A stretch of 64,000 nucleotides of DNA from Streptomyces sp. NBRC 110611. GTDB taxonomy: Bacteria > Actinomycetota > Actinomycetes > Streptomycetales > Streptomycetaceae. The notes under the pieces were generated by a model, which made no database searches, was not told the DNA's origin, and was given only the letters and a program-made list of their open reading frames with translations. Each line of letters begins with the position of its first letter. Position 1 is the first letter of the stretch. This document shows, piece by piece, positions 1 to 10,602 of the stretch. Made by a program: the position numbers and the translations under genes. Location: assembly GCF_001590865.1 (NCBI RefSeq), contig NZ_BBUY01000007.1:226829-290828 (forward strand), given 5' to 3'.

Positions 1-2
1 AC

Positions 3-191
3 ATCGACGGTCTGACGGTTGCCGCCAAGCAGCTCGTCGGCAGCGAGGTCGAGCTGGCGGCGGTCGCCGCACAAGGCGACGACGTCCGGCCGGGTGCCGG
101 GGGAGCCCCTGACCGGCACGACCCGGAGCTGCTGGCAGCCGCGTACGACCGTATTTTTCGGATGCATGGAAGGATCGGCCCATGGCGATGA
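3..191 (+). CDS. yvcK: YvcK/CofD-family gluconeogenesis factor, C-terminal end (partial)
   Basis: The frame is open from the left edge and ends at TGA 189-191. The last 62 codons include IDGLTVAAKQLVGSEVELAA and LLAAAYDRIF. The stop overlaps the first codons of whiA by 10 bases. In actinobacteria and firmicutes the gene directly before whiA is normally yvcK (UDP-GlcNAc-binding CofD-like protein with a role in carbon metabolism and cell wall homeostasis), and the overlap fits that pair. The identification rests mainly on position, because only the poorly conserved tail is present and no catalytic motif is visible. Confidence 0.65.
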   Translation: MDGLTVAAKQLVGSEVELAAVAAQGDDVRPGAGGAPDRHDPELLAAAYDRIFRMHGRIGPWR

Positions 192-1171
192 CGGCTGCGG
201 TGAAGGATGAGATCTCCCGGCTCCCCGTCACCCGGACCTGCTGCCGGAAGTCGGAGGTCTCGTCGATCCTGCGGTTCGCGGGTGGACTGCACCTGGTCAG
301 CGGACGCATTGTGATCGAGGCGGAGCTGGACACGGGCATCGCCGCCCGCCGGCTGCGCAAGGACATCCTGGAGATCTTCGGGCACAGCTCCGACCTGGTG
401 GTGATGGCCCCCGGCGGGCTGCGGCGCGGCAGCCGCTACGTGGTCCGGGTGGTGGCCGGCGGCGATCAGCTGGCCCGCCAGACCGGCCTGGTGGACGGCC
501 GTGGCCGCCCCATCCGGGGCCTGCCCCCGCAGGTCGTCTCCGGGGCGACCTGCGACGCCGAGGCGGCCTGGCGCGGCGCCTTCCTCGCCCACGGCTCCCT
601 CACCGAGCCCGGCCGGTCCTCCTCCCTGGAGGTGACCTGCCCCGGCCCCGAGGCGGCGCTCGCCCTGGTCGGCGCCGCCCGCCGGCTCGGCATCGGCGCC
701 AAGGCCCGCGAGGTCCGCGGTGTCGACCGGGTGGTCGTCCGGGACGGTGACGCGATCGGCGCGCTGCTGACGCGGCTCGGCGCCCATGAGTCGGTGCTCG
801 CCTGGGAGGAGCGGCGGATGCGCCGCGAGGTCCGGGCCACCGCCAACCGCCTCGCCAACTTCGACGACGCCAACCTCCGCCGCTCGGCGCGCGCCGCGGT
901 CGCGGCCGGCGCCCGGGTCCAGCGCGCCCTGGAGATCCTCGGCGAGGAGGTTCCCGAGCACCTCGCGGCGGCCGGCCGGCTCCGTATGGAGCACAAGCAG
1001 GCCTCCCTGGAGGAGCTGGGCGCCCTCGCCGACCCGCCGCTGACCAAGGACGCGGTCGCCGGCCGGATCCGCCGCCTGCTGGCGATGGCCGACAAGCGCG
1101 CCCAGGATCTCGGCATCCCAGGCACGGAGTCCAACCTCACCGAGGAACTCGCCGAGGGCATGGTCGGCTGA
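182..1171 (+). CDS. whiA: Sporulation regulator WhiA
   Basis: The 329-residue product has the expected WhiA length. The N-terminal and middle part is the degenerate LAGLIDADG-like fold, with the AHGSLTEPG segment near residue 137. The C-terminal third carries the helix-turn-helix (RMEHKQASLEELG through TKDAVAGRIRRLL). WhiA binds DNA with WhiB and activates sporulation-septation genes such as ftsZ in aerial hyphae. The ATG overlaps the upstream yvcK stop, so translation is probably coupled. The neighbourhood yvcK-whiA-gap-pgk-tpiA is the standard actinobacterial order. Confidence 0.96.
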   Translation: MAMTAAVKDEISRLPVTRTCCRKSEVSSILRFAGGLHLVSGRIVIEAELDTGIAARRLRKDILEIFGHSSDLVVMAPGGLRRGSRYVVRVVAGGDQLARQTGLVDGRGRPIRGLPPQVVSGATCDAEAAWRGAFLAHGSLTEPGRSSSLEVTCPGPEAALALVGAARRLGIGAKAREVRGVDRVVVRDGDAIGALLTRLGAHESVLAWEERRMRREVRATANRLANFDDANLRRSARAAVAAGARVQRALEILGEEVPEHLAAAGRLRMEHKQASLEELGALADPPLTKDAVAGRIRRLLAMADKRAQDLGIPGTESNLTEELAEGMVG

Positions 1172-1346
1172 TACGCGCCACCGGATGGCCGGAAGCGAGC
1201 CCATTTGGGCGCGCCTCTCTACGCGTGTGCAGGCGCAATGTCAATGTCACGTGCGTCTCCTTCAGGGGGTAGGGTCGGAGGCGGTCGGGGACATCCCATA
1301 CAGCTCGCCGGTGTCGGAGCCGGCGTACCAACGAGGAGATCGGTTC

Positions 1347-2351
<1,005 letters not shown>

Positions 2352-2388
2352 TCCGGGGCTGACACCCTGGGCACCGAGATGTGAGGAC

Positions 2389-2425
2389 GGGGCCCGTACG
2401 GCGCGGGAAGCGCCGTACGGGCCCC
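2389..2425 (+). terminator. 16-bp perfect hairpin between gap and pgk
   Basis: The arms ggggcccgtacggcgc (2389-2404) and gcgccgtacgggcccc (2410-2425) are exact reverse complements around a 5-base loop. No U-tract follows, as is usual in Streptomyces terminators. It lies 37 bases after the gap stop and 40 before the pgk start, so it may act as a partial terminator or as an mRNA 3'-end stabiliser that sets gap above pgk. Confidence 0.75.
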
Positions 2426-2465
2426 GTACCGCGACCGACCGACCAATGCGACGGAGCCACTCCTC

Positions 2466-3668
2466 ATGAAGACGATCGACGACCTCCAGGTAGCGGGCAA
2501 GCGGGTCTTCGTCCGTGCCGACCTGAACGTGCCGCTGGACGGCACCACCATCACCGACGACGGCCGGATCCGCGCCGTCGCCCCGACGATCGCCAAGCTC
2601 GCCGAGCGCGGCGCCAAGGTGATCGTCGCCTCCCACCTGGGCCGTCCCAAGGGCGCCCCGGACCCGGCCTTCTCGCTGGCCCCGGCCGCCGAGCGGCTCG
2701 GTGAACTCCTCGGCGCGGATGTGGCGTTCGCCACCGACACGGTCGGCGACGCGGCCGAGTCCGTGGTCGCGGGCCTGGCCGACGGCCAGGTGGCCGTCCT
2801 GGAGAACCTGCGCTTCAACGCCGGTGAGACCAGCAAGGACGACGCCGAGCGGGGCGCCTTCGCCGACCGGCTCGCCGCCCTGGCCGACCTGTACGTGGGC
2901 GACGGCTTCGGCGCCGTGCACCGCAAGCACGCCTCCGTCTACGACCTGCCCAAGCGCCTTCCGCACGCCGCCGGCGATCTGATCGCCACCGAGGTCGGCG
3001 TCCTGAAGAAGCTCACCGAGGACGTCAAGCGCCCGTACGTGGTCGTGCTCGGCGGCGCCAAGGTCTCCGACAAGCTCGCCGTGATCGACGAGCTGCTCGG
3101 CAAGGCCGACCGCCTGCTGATCGGCGGCGGCATGGCGTACACCTTCCTCAAGGCCAAGGGCTACGAGGTCGGCATCTCCCTCCTTCAGGAGGACCAGATC
3201 CCGGCGGTGACCGAGTACATGGAGCGCGCCGAGAAGAACGGCGTCGAGCTGGTGCTCCCGGTCGACATCCTCGCCTCGGCCGACTTCCCCGACCTGAAGA
3301 CCAAGGCCCCCGCGGACTTCGTCACGGTCGACGCCGACCAGATCCCCTCCGACAAGGAGGGCCTGGACATCGGCCCCAAGACCCGCGAGCTGTTCGCCTC
3401 GAAGATCGCCGACGCCGAGACCGTCTTCTGGAACGGTCCGGTGGGCGTCGCCGAGCACCCCGACTACGCGGGCGGCACCACCGCCATCGCGCGGGCGCTG
3501 CTCAACTGCGACGGCTTCACCGTCGTCGGTGGTGGCGACTCGGCCGCCGCCGTGCGCGCGCTCGGCTTCGACGAGAATGCTTTCGGCCATATTTCGACCG
3601 GCGGCGGCGCCAGCCTCGAGTACCTCGAGGGCAAGACGCTCCCCGGCCTCGCCGCTCTGGAGGACTGA
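2466..3668 (+). CDS. pgk: Phosphoglycerate kinase
   Basis: The 400-residue product is full length for the family. It has the N-terminal signature VFVRADLNVPLDG and the substrate-binding HLGRP near residue 60. The C-terminal nucleotide domain includes VLGGAKVSDK, WNGPVGV and the GGGDSAAA loop. The enzyme makes ATP and 3-phosphoglycerate from 1,3-bisphosphoglycerate. It is followed by tpiA after only 6 bases, so the two are surely one transcript. Confidence 0.98.
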   Translation: MKTIDDLQVAGKRVFVRADLNVPLDGTTITDDGRIRAVAPTIAKLAERGAKVIVASHLGRPKGAPDPAFSLAPAAERLGELLGADVAFATDTVGDAAESVVAGLADGQVAVLENLRFNAGETSKDDAERGAFADRLAALADLYVGDGFGAVHRKHASVYDLPKRLPHAAGDLIATEVGVLKKLTEDVKRPYVVVLGGAKVSDKLAVIDELLGKADRLLIGGGMAYTFLKAKGYEVGISLLQEDQIPAVTEYMERAEKNGVELVLPVDILASADFPDLKTKAPADFVTVDADQIPSDKEGLDIGPKTRELFASKIADAETVFWNGPVGVAEHPDYAGGTTAIARALLNCDGFTVVGGGDSAAAVRALGFDENAFGHISTGGGASLEYLEGKTLPGLAALED

Positions 3669-3674
3669 CACCGC

Positions 3675-4451
<777 letters not shown>

Positions 4452-4458
4452 CAGCTAT

Positions 4459-4478
4459 GACGAGGGGGAGCCCTCGTC
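4459..4478 (+). terminator. Short hairpin after tpiA
   Basis: The arms gacgaggg (4459-4466) and ccctcgtc (4471-4478) are perfectly complementary around a 4-base loop, 7 bases after the tpiA stop. A second, looser GC-rich inverted repeat (ggggccgg / ccggcccc) follows before secG. It probably attenuates rather than fully ends transcription. Confidence 0.5.
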
Positions 4479-4579
4479 GTACCCTGTCGGGGCCGGGATC
4501 GGTGCGGCAGCACCGCCTCCGGCCCCGCACCCGTTCCGTACGTATGTCTGTCAGTGAGTCCTAGAGAGTTGGTCCAGCC

Positions 4580-4816
4580 GTGGTCATCGGATTCTCGATC
4601 GCCCTCATCGTCTTCAGCCTGCTGCTGATGATGCTGGTGCTCATGCACAAGGGGAAGGGCGGCGGTCTGTCCGACATGTTCGGCGGCGGTATGCAGTCCT
4701 CGGTCGGCGGCTCCTCGGTCGCCGAGCGCAACCTGGACCGCATCACCATCGTGGTCGGTCTGCTGTGGTTCGCCTGCATCGTCGTCCTCGGCGTCCTGAT
4801 GAAGCTCGGCAACTGA
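4580..4816 (+). CDS. secG: Preprotein translocase subunit SecG
   Basis: The 78-residue product from a GTG start has two hydrophobic segments (about residues 2-22 and 54-74) joined by the glycine-rich cytoplasmic loop HKGKGGGLSDMFGGG, which is diagnostic for SecG. SecG assists SecYE in membrane insertion and export. Position directly downstream of tpiA is standard for actinobacteria. Confidence 0.95.
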   Translation: MVIGFSIALIVFSLLLMMLVLMHKGKGGGLSDMFGGGMQSSVGGSSVAERNLDRITIVVGLLWFACIVVLGVLMKLGN

Positions 4817-4970
4817 CACCCCGTCGTCGGCCGCGGCCTATCATGAGGCGGCGTCCCTGGACGGGTAACTCCGGTCACTGGACGCGCGTTGGGCTTTACG
4901 TAGACTGTGACGTTCCGCAGCGCAGCTGATGTGAAGGCTTTGCAGCACCTTTACGCAGGGAGTTACGACC

Positions 4971-5306
4971 GTGGCAAGTGGCAACGCGATCCGAGGAAGT
5001 CGGGTCGGGGCGGGGCCGATGGGGGAGGCCGAGCGCGGCGAGTCCGCGCCGCGCATCCGCATCTCCTTCTGGTGCTCCAACGGGCACGAGACGCAGCCCA
5101 GCTTCGCCGGCGACGCGCAGGTCCCGGACACCTGGGACTGCCCGCGCTGTGGTTTCCCGGCCGGCAAGGACCGGGACAGCCCGCCGGACCCGCCGCGCAC
5201 CGAGCCCTACAAGACCCACCTCGCCTACGTCCGGGAGCGCCGTAGCGACGCCGACGGCGAGGCGATCCTCGCGGAGGCGCTCGCCAAGCTCCGCGGTGAG
5301 ATCTGA
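4971..5306 (+). CDS. rbpA: RbpA-family RNA polymerase-binding protein
   Basis: The 111-residue product starts at GTG 4971 after ggGAGttacgacc. It has the RbpA layout: a basic N-terminal tail, then a zinc-ribbon-like core with CSNGHE and CPRCG, and a C-terminal helix (YVRERRSDADGEAILAEALAKL) that in RbpA contacts sigma factor. RbpA proteins bind RNA polymerase and help the principal sigma factor form open complexes. The core here differs noticeably from what I recall of the classic Streptomyces RbpA, and the locus next to secG and pgi is unlike the ppm1-linked rbpA, so this may be the second paralogue of the genus. The family call is firm; which paralogue is inference. Confidence 0.82.
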   Translation: MASGNAIRGSRVGAGPMGEAERGESAPRIRISFWCSNGHETQPSFAGDAQVPDTWDCPRCGFPAGKDRDSPPDPPRTEPYKTHLAYVRERRSDADGEAILAEALAKLRGEI

Positions 5307-5315
5307 CGGACCCGT

Positions 5316-5371
5316 ACGCACACCGGCCCGGCCGAGGGGGAGAACGACCCCTCGGCCGGGCCGGTGTGCGT
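5316..5371 (+). terminator. 24-bp perfect hairpin after rbpA
   Basis: The arms at 5316-5339 and 5348-5371 are exact reverse complements (24 bp, beginning acgcacaccggcccgg) around an 8-base loop. They lie 9 bases after the stop codon. This is one of the strongest stems in the window and should end transcription before pgi. Confidence 0.88.
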
Positions 5372-5475
5372 CCCCCGACACCTCCGCCGGAAGCGGACGG
5401 ATGCCCCATACCGCATACCGCGCGCTGATCCTTTAGGTTGGGGGTGGCGGGGCCGGTACGAGATGAAGAAGGCTG

Positions 5476-7137
5476 ATGTCCGAGATGAACGCAGAAGGCC
5501 GCAGCAGGCTCGACCAGATGCCTGAGTGGACCGCGCTGAGCAAGCACCGGGAGCAGCTGGGGGAGGTGCGGCTGCGCGAGCTGTTCGAACGGGACCCGGC
5601 GCGCGCGGAGCGGTACACGCTCCAGGTCGGCGATCTGCATCTGGACTACTCCAAGCACCTCGTCACGGACGAGACGCTGCGGCTGCTGGGCGACCTGGCC
5701 TCGGCGACCGGTGTGGCGGAGCTCCGGGACGCGATGTTCCGCGGCGACAAGATCAACAACACCGAGCGGCGCTCCGTCCTGCACACCGCGCTGCGCGCGC
5801 CCGGCTCGGCGGTCATCAAGAGTGACGGGGAGAACGTCGTCCCCGCCGTGCAGTCCGTCCTGACGAAGATGGGCACCTTCTCCGACCGGGTCCGCTCCGG
5901 CGACTGGAAGGGCCACACCGGCAGGCGCATCAGGACCGTCGTCAACATCGGCATCGGCGGCTCGGACCTGGGCCCGGCGATGGCGTACGAGGCGCTGCGC
6001 GCCTACACCCACCGGGACATGCAGTTCCGGTTCGTCTCCAATGTGGACGGTGCCGATCTGCACGAGGCGATCCGCGATCTGGACCCGGCCGAGACGCTGT
6101 TCATCATCGCCTCGAAGACCTTCACCACCATCGAGACGATCACCAACGCCACCTCGGCGCGGGACTGGCTGCTCACCGGCCTGGGCGCCGGAGCCGAGGC
6201 CGTCGCCCAGCACTTCGTGGCGCTGTCGACGAACGCCGAGAAGGTCACCGAGTTCGGGATCAACCCGGACAACATGTTCGAGTTCTGGGACTGGGTCGGC
6301 GGACGCTACTCCTACGACTCGGCGATCGGCCTCTCGCTGATGATCGCGATCGGCAAGGAGCGGTTCCGGGAGATGCTGGCCGGCTTCCACCTGGTCGACG
6401 AGCACTTCCGCACCGCCCCGCCGCAGGAGAACGCCCCGCTGCTGCTCGGTCTGCTCGGCATCTGGTACGGCAACTTCTGGGACGCCCAGTCGCATGCGGT
6501 GCTGCCGTACAGCCACTACCTGTCCAAGTTCACCGCGTATCTGCAGCAGCTGGACATGGAGTCCAACGGCAAGTCCGTGGACCGCGAAGGCCATCGGGTG
6601 AACTGGCAGACCGGCCCGGTCGTCTGGGGCACGCCCGGCACGAACGGCCAGCACGCCTACTACCAGCTGCTCCATCAGGGCACGAAGATGATCCCGGCCG
6701 ACCTCATCGGCTTCGCCCGTCCGGTCGACGACCTGCGGCCGGGCCTGGTCGCCCAGCACGACCTGCTGATGGCCAACCTCTTCGCCCAGGGGCAGGCGCT
6801 GGCCTTCGGCAAGACACCGGACGAGGTGCGCGCCGAGGGCGTGGCCGAGGAGCTGGTCCCCCACCGGACGTTCCACGGCAACCACCCCACCACCACCATC
6901 CTGGCCGGGGAGCTCAGCCCGTCCGTGCTCGGGCAGCTGATCGCGCTCTACGAGCACAAAGTGTTCGTCCAGGGCGCGGTGTGGAACATCGACTCCTTCG
7001 ACCAGTGGGGCGTGGAGCTCGGCAAGGTCCTCGCGAAGCGGGTCGAGCCCGCGCTGACCGAGGGCGCGGAGGTGCCGGGCCTGGACGCGTCGACGGCGGG
7101 TCTGGTCGCCAAGTACCGGCAGCTGCGCGGACGTTGA
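5476..7137 (+). CDS. pgi: Glucose-6-phosphate isomerase
   Basis: The 553-residue product has the two phosphoglucose isomerase domains. Clear motifs are VNIGIGGSDLGP, the SKTFTTIET phosphate-binding segment, the SDGENVVP-type N-terminal strand, and the C-terminal signature around VWNIDSFDQWGVELGK with the catalytic Lys. It interconverts glucose-6-phosphate and fructose-6-phosphate, linking the adjacent glycolytic and pentose-phosphate operons. TAGGTT at 5432-5437 is a possible -10. An alternative ATG lies 9 bases downstream. Confidence 0.97.
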   Translation: MSEMNAEGRSRLDQMPEWTALSKHREQLGEVRLRELFERDPARAERYTLQVGDLHLDYSKHLVTDETLRLLGDLASATGVAELRDAMFRGDKINNTERRSVLHTALRAPGSAVIKSDGENVVPAVQSVLTKMGTFSDRVRSGDWKGHTGRRIRTVVNIGIGGSDLGPAMAYEALRAYTHRDMQFRFVSNVDGADLHEAIRDLDPAETLFIIASKTFTTIETITNATSARDWLLTGLGAGAEAVAQHFVALSTNAEKVTEFGINPDNMFEFWDWVGGRYSYDSAIGLSLMIAIGKERFREMLAGFHLVDEHFRTAPPQENAPLLLGLLGIWYGNFWDAQSHAVLPYSHYLSKFTAYLQQLDMESNGKSVDREGHRVNWQTGPVVWGTPGTNGQHAYYQLLHQGTKMIPADLIGFARPVDDLRPGLVAQHDLLMANLFAQGQALAFGKTPDEVRAEGVAEELVPHRTFHGNHPTTTILAGELSPSVLGQLIALYEHKVFVQGAVWNIDSFDQWGVELGKVLAKRVEPALTEGAEVPGLDASTAGLVAKYRQLRGR

Positions 7138-7149
7138 TGATCGCCGGAT

Positions 7150-7189
7150 AGGGAAGGGCCCCACACCCGAGGGTGTGGGGCCCTTCCCT
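7150..7189. terminator. Bidirectional hairpin between convergent pgi and pgl
   Basis: The arms agggaagggccccacaccc (7150-7168) and its exact reverse complement (7171-7189) form a 19-bp stem with a minimal loop. It sits between the pgi stop (+) and the pgl stop (-). The symmetry lets it serve both strands, with pyrimidine/purine-rich flanks. Confidence 0.88.
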
Positions 7190-7201
7190 GCGCGAGGCTT
7201 C

Positions 7202-7984
7202 TCAGGCTGAAGCCGGCGGATACATATCGCGCGGCAGCTGGGAAGCCGCCGCCTCGTCCAGCAGCCACAGGGTGCGGCCGCGGCCGCGGGCACCGGCCGC
7301 CGGGGCCTGCACCTCGCCCGCGCCGGAGAGCGCGATGGCCGCGGCGTTGGCCTTGTCCTCGCCGGCCGCCAGCAGCCACACCTCCCGCGCCGCGCGGATC
7401 GCGGGCAGGGTGAGGGTGATCCGGGTCGGCGGCGGCTTCGGCGCGCCGTGCACCCCGACCACCGTCCGCTCCTGCTCACGGACGGCCGGCAGTTCGGGGA
7501 AGAGCGAGGCCACATGGGTGTCCGGCCCGACGCCCAGCAGCAGGACGTCGAAGGACGGGACCTCCGCGTGGTTCTCGGGCCCGGCCGCGGCGGCGAGTTC
7601 GAGGGCGTACGCCTCGGCCGCCGCGTCCGCGTTCTGGCCGAACCGGCCCCCCGACGGCTCCATGGGGTGCACCCGCGCAGGGTCCACCGGCACGCTGTCC
7701 AGCAGCGCCGCGCACGCCTGGGTGTGGTTCCGCTCGGGGTTCCCCTCCGGCAGGAAGCGCTCGTCGCCCCACCACAGGTCGAGCCGGGACCAGTCCACCG
7801 CGTCCCGGGCGGGCGCCTCGGCGAGCGCCGCGAGCAGCGCGTTGCCGTTGCGCCCGCCGGTCAGGACCACGGAGGCGGAGCCGCGGGCGGTCTGCGCGTC
7901 CACGATCTTCGTGATCAGCCGGGCCGCCGCGGCCTGGGCCATCAGCTCCTTGTCGCGGTGGACGACGACCTGGGGAGCGCTCAC
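7202..7984 (-). CDS. pgl: 6-phosphogluconolactonase
   Basis: The product has 260 residues with the NagB/RpiA-like fold. Motifs are VVLTGGRNG near the N-terminus, DLWWGDERFLP, and the GVGPDTHVASLFP segment matching the family's GxGxDGHTxSLFP loop, although the usual DG pair reads DT here. It hydrolyses 6-phosphogluconolactone made by Zwf. The GTG start overlaps the opcA stop (GTGA), so it is translationally coupled as the last gene of the tkt-tal-zwf-opcA-pgl operon. Confidence 0.95.
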   Translation of the reverse strand: MSAPQVVVHRDKELMAQAAAARLITKIVDAQTARGSASVVLTGGRNGNALLAALAEAPARDAVDWSRLDLWWGDERFLPEGNPERNHTQACAALLDSVPVDPARVHPMEPSGGRFGQNADAAAEAYALELAAAAGPENHAEVPSFDVLLLGVGPDTHVASLFPELPAVREQERTVVGVHGAPKPPPTRITLTLPAIRAAREVWLLAAGEDKANAAAIALSGAGEVQAPAAGARGRGRTLWLLDEAAASQLPRDMYPPASA

Positions 7985-9069
7985 GTGGCGGCCGCCCTCT
8001 TGGCGGGCTTGGCGGGGGCCTGCTTCGCCTTCTTCGCCGCGGGACCGGACGCCGCGTCGCCGGCCGGTGCGTCGCCGGACGGGGCCGGCTCCCCGGCGGG
8101 CCGCTCGGCCGTCCCCCGGCTGCCACCAGGAGCTGCCGCCGGTCCGTCACCGATCCGGTCCACGCCCAACTTCAGCGTGGCGGCGTAGATGTCGTCCGGG
8201 TCGAGCCGGCGCAGTTCCTCGGCGAGCAGGTCCGAGGTGTCCCGCCGCTTGAGCGCCACATGGCGGTCCGGCTGGTTCGGCATGGAGAGCGTGGCCACCG
8301 AGCCGTTGGGCCGGTGCAGCACGATCGAGCCGCCGGCGGACTCCATCCGGACGGAGGTCAGGCCGGGGCCGGGCGACACCTTGCGGGTCACCGGGACGTT
8401 CAGCCGGTTCGCCAGCCACATGGCGAGCAGCTCGCAGCTGGGGTTGAACTCCTCGCCCTCGACCTCGGCCGAGGTGACCGTGCACGGGGCCTGGTCGAGC
8501 GCCGCCGCCAGCATCGAACGCCAGGGCGTGATGCGGGTCCACGCCAGGTCGGTATCGCCCGGAGTGTACGTTTCTGCGCGCGCCGACAGCTCCTGGACGG
8601 GCTCCTCGGAGGCGTAGCTGTCGGTGACCCTGCGCTGCGCCAGCGCGCCGAGCGGGTCCTTGGCGGGGTCCAGCGGGGCGTTGACCGCCCACCAGACGAC
8701 GACCGGCGCGTCCGGCAGCAGCAGCGGCAGCACCACGGACTGGGCGTGGTCGATCACCTCGCCGTACAGCCGCAGCACCACCGTCTCGCCGGTACCGGCG
8801 TCCGTACCGACCCGCACATCGGCGTCCAGGCGGGCCTGGGCGCGGTCGCGCGGCGACCGGCTGACCCGCTTGATGACGACGAGCGTGCGCGAGGGGTGCT
8901 CGCGGGACGCCTCGTTGGCCGCCTTCAGGGCGTCGTAGGCGTGCTCCTCGTCGGTGACGATGACGAGGGTGAGCACCATGCCGATCGCCGGAGTGCCGAC
9001 GGCGCGGCGGCCCTCCACCAGCGCCTTGTTGATCTTGCTGGCCGTGGTTTCCGTCAGATCGATCTTCAT
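7981..9069 (-). CDS. opcA: Glucose-6-phosphate dehydrogenase assembly protein OpcA
   Basis: The 362-residue product matches actinobacterial OpcA from the start (MKIDLTETTASKINKALVEG) through the central region with VVWWAVNAP and SCELLAMWLANRL. OpcA is needed for full activity of the neighbouring glucose-6-phosphate dehydrogenase. Its ATG overlaps the zwf stop (ATGA) and its stop overlaps the pgl start, so all three are coupled. The last 50 residues are an Ala/Lys/Pro-rich low-complexity tail that probably is disordered. Confidence 0.95.
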   Translation of the reverse strand: MKIDLTETTASKINKALVEGRRAVGTPAIGMVLTLVIVTDEEHAYDALKAANEASREHPSRTLVVIKRVSRSPRDRAQARLDADVRVGTDAGTGETVVLRLYGEVIDHAQSVVLPLLLPDAPVVVWWAVNAPLDPAKDPLGALAQRRVTDSYASEEPVQELSARAETYTPGDTDLAWTRITPWRSMLAAALDQAPCTVTSAEVEGEEFNPSCELLAMWLANRLNVPVTRKVSPGPGLTSVRMESAGGSIVLHRPNGSVATLSMPNQPDRHVALKRRDTSDLLAEELRRLDPDDIYAATLKLGVDRIGDGPAAAPGGSRGTAERPAGEPAPSGDAPAGDAASGPAAKKAKQAPAKPAKRAAAT

Positions 9070-10598
9070 GGCCGACGCCAGCTCCGTCCGTCTCGTGCGA
9101 GCATTTCGTCCGCCTCGGCCGGGCCCCAGGTGCCCGCCGGGTACTGCGCGGGCTTGCCGTGCTTGTCCCAGTACGTCTCGATCGGGTCGAGGATCCGCCA
9201 GGACTGCTCGACCTCCTCCACCCGCGGGAAGAGGTTGGCGTCGCCCAGCAGCACGTCCAGGATCAGACGCTCGTACGCCTCCGGGCTGGACTCCGTGAAG
9301 GACTCGCCGTACGCGAAGTCCATCGACACGTCCCGGACCTCCATGGAGGTGCCCGGCACCTTGGACCCGAACCGCACGGTCACGCCCTCGTCCGGCTGCA
9401 CCCGGATGACCAGGGCGTTCTGGCCCAGTTCCTCGGTGGTGGAGGTGTCGAAGGGGGAGTGCGGGGCGCGCTGGAAGACCACCGCGATCTCGGTGACCCG
9501 GCGGCCCAGCCGCTTGCCGGTGCGCAGGTAGAAGGGGACGCCCGCCCAGCGGCGGTTGTCGATCGACAGCTTGATCGCGGCGTAGGTGTCGGTCTTCGAC
9601 TTCGGGTCGATGCCCTCTTCCTGGAGGTAGCCGACAGCCTGCTCGCCGCCCTGCCAGCCGGCCGCGTACTGCCCGCGCACGGTCTCCTTGCCGAGGTCCT
9701 TGGGCAGCCGGACCGCGCCCAGCACCTTGGTCTTCTCGGCTACCAGCGCGTCCGCGTCGAAGGAGGCGGGCTCCTCCATGGCGGTCAGCGCGAGCAGCTG
9801 GAGGAGGTGGTTCTGGATGACGTCACGGGCGGCGCCGATGCCGTCGTAGTAGCCGGCCCGGCCGCCGATGCCGATGTCCTCGGCCATGGTGATCTGCACG
9901 TGGTCGACGTAGGAGCGGTTCCACAGCGGCTCGAACATCGTGTTGGCGAACCGCAGCGCCAGGATGTTCTGGACCGTCTCCTTGCCCAGGTAGTGGTCGA
10001 TCCGGAAGACCTCGTTGGGCGGGAAGACCTCGTGGACGATCCGGTTGAGCTCCTGGGCGCTCGCCAGGTCGTGCCCGAACGGCTTCTCGATGACCGCGCG
10101 GCGCCAGGACCCCTCGGTCTGCTCGGCCAGCCCGTGCTTCTTCAGCTGCTGGACGACCGTGGGGAAGAACTTCGGCGGCACGGACAGGTAGAAGGCGAAG
10201 TTGCCGCCGGTGCCCTGGGCCTTGTCGAGCTCGTTGATGGTGTCCCGGAGGGTCTCGAAGGCCACGTCGTCGTCGAAGGTGCCCTGGACGAAGCGCATGC
10301 CCTGGCTGAGCTGCTGCCAGACCTCCTCACGGAACGGCGTACGCGCGTGCTCCTTGACCGCTGTGTACACCTCCTGCGCGAAGTCCTCGTCCTCCCACTC
10401 GCGGCGGGCGAACCCGACGAGCGAGAAACCCGGCGGAAGCAGTCCGCGGTTGGCCAGGTCGTAGACCGCAGGCATCAGCTTTTTGCGGGACAAATCGCCC
10501 GTGACGCCAAAGATGACCAGGCCCGACGGCCCCGCGATACGCGGGAGCCGCCGGTCCGCGGCGTCACGAAGCGGGTTCGCTCCATGAACAGCGGTCAA
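9066..10598 (-). CDS. zwf: Glucose-6-phosphate 1-dehydrogenase
   Basis: The product has 510 residues. The NADP-binding motif GVTGDLSRKKL is close to the N-terminus, and the active-site signature RIDHYLGKETVQN is present. The frame is open further upstream inside tal, but homology begins at NPLRDAADRRLPR. I therefore place the start at the rare codon TTG 10598, which has a ggagg site 9 bases upstream that overlaps the tal stop. It commits glucose-6-phosphate to the oxidative pentose-phosphate pathway and makes NADPH. The start is inferred; the gene is certain. Confidence 0.95.
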   Translation of the reverse strand: MTAVHGANPLRDAADRRLPRIAGPSGLVIFGVTGDLSRKKLMPAVYDLANRGLLPPGFSLVGFARREWEDEDFAQEVYTAVKEHARTPFREEVWQQLSQGMRFVQGTFDDDVAFETLRDTINELDKAQGTGGNFAFYLSVPPKFFPTVVQQLKKHGLAEQTEGSWRRAVIEKPFGHDLASAQELNRIVHEVFPPNEVFRIDHYLGKETVQNILALRFANTMFEPLWNRSYVDHVQITMAEDIGIGGRAGYYDGIGAARDVIQNHLLQLLALTAMEEPASFDADALVAEKTKVLGAVRLPKDLGKETVRGQYAAGWQGGEQAVGYLQEEGIDPKSKTDTYAAIKLSIDNRRWAGVPFYLRTGKRLGRRVTEIAVVFQRAPHSPFDTSTTEELGQNALVIRVQPDEGVTVRFGSKVPGTSMEVRDVSMDFAYGESFTESSPEAYERLILDVLLGDANLFPRVEEVEQSWRILDPIETYWDKHGKPAQYPAGTWGPAEADEMLARDGRSWRRP

Positions 10599-10602
10599 GG
10601 GT

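Noticed and set aside
4864..4891. ggtaac-N18-gttg upstream of the rbpA-family gene as a sigma-R promoter
   Set aside because: The -35 half matches GGGAAT at only a few positions, and the documented sigma-R control concerns the classic rbpA locus, which this may not be.
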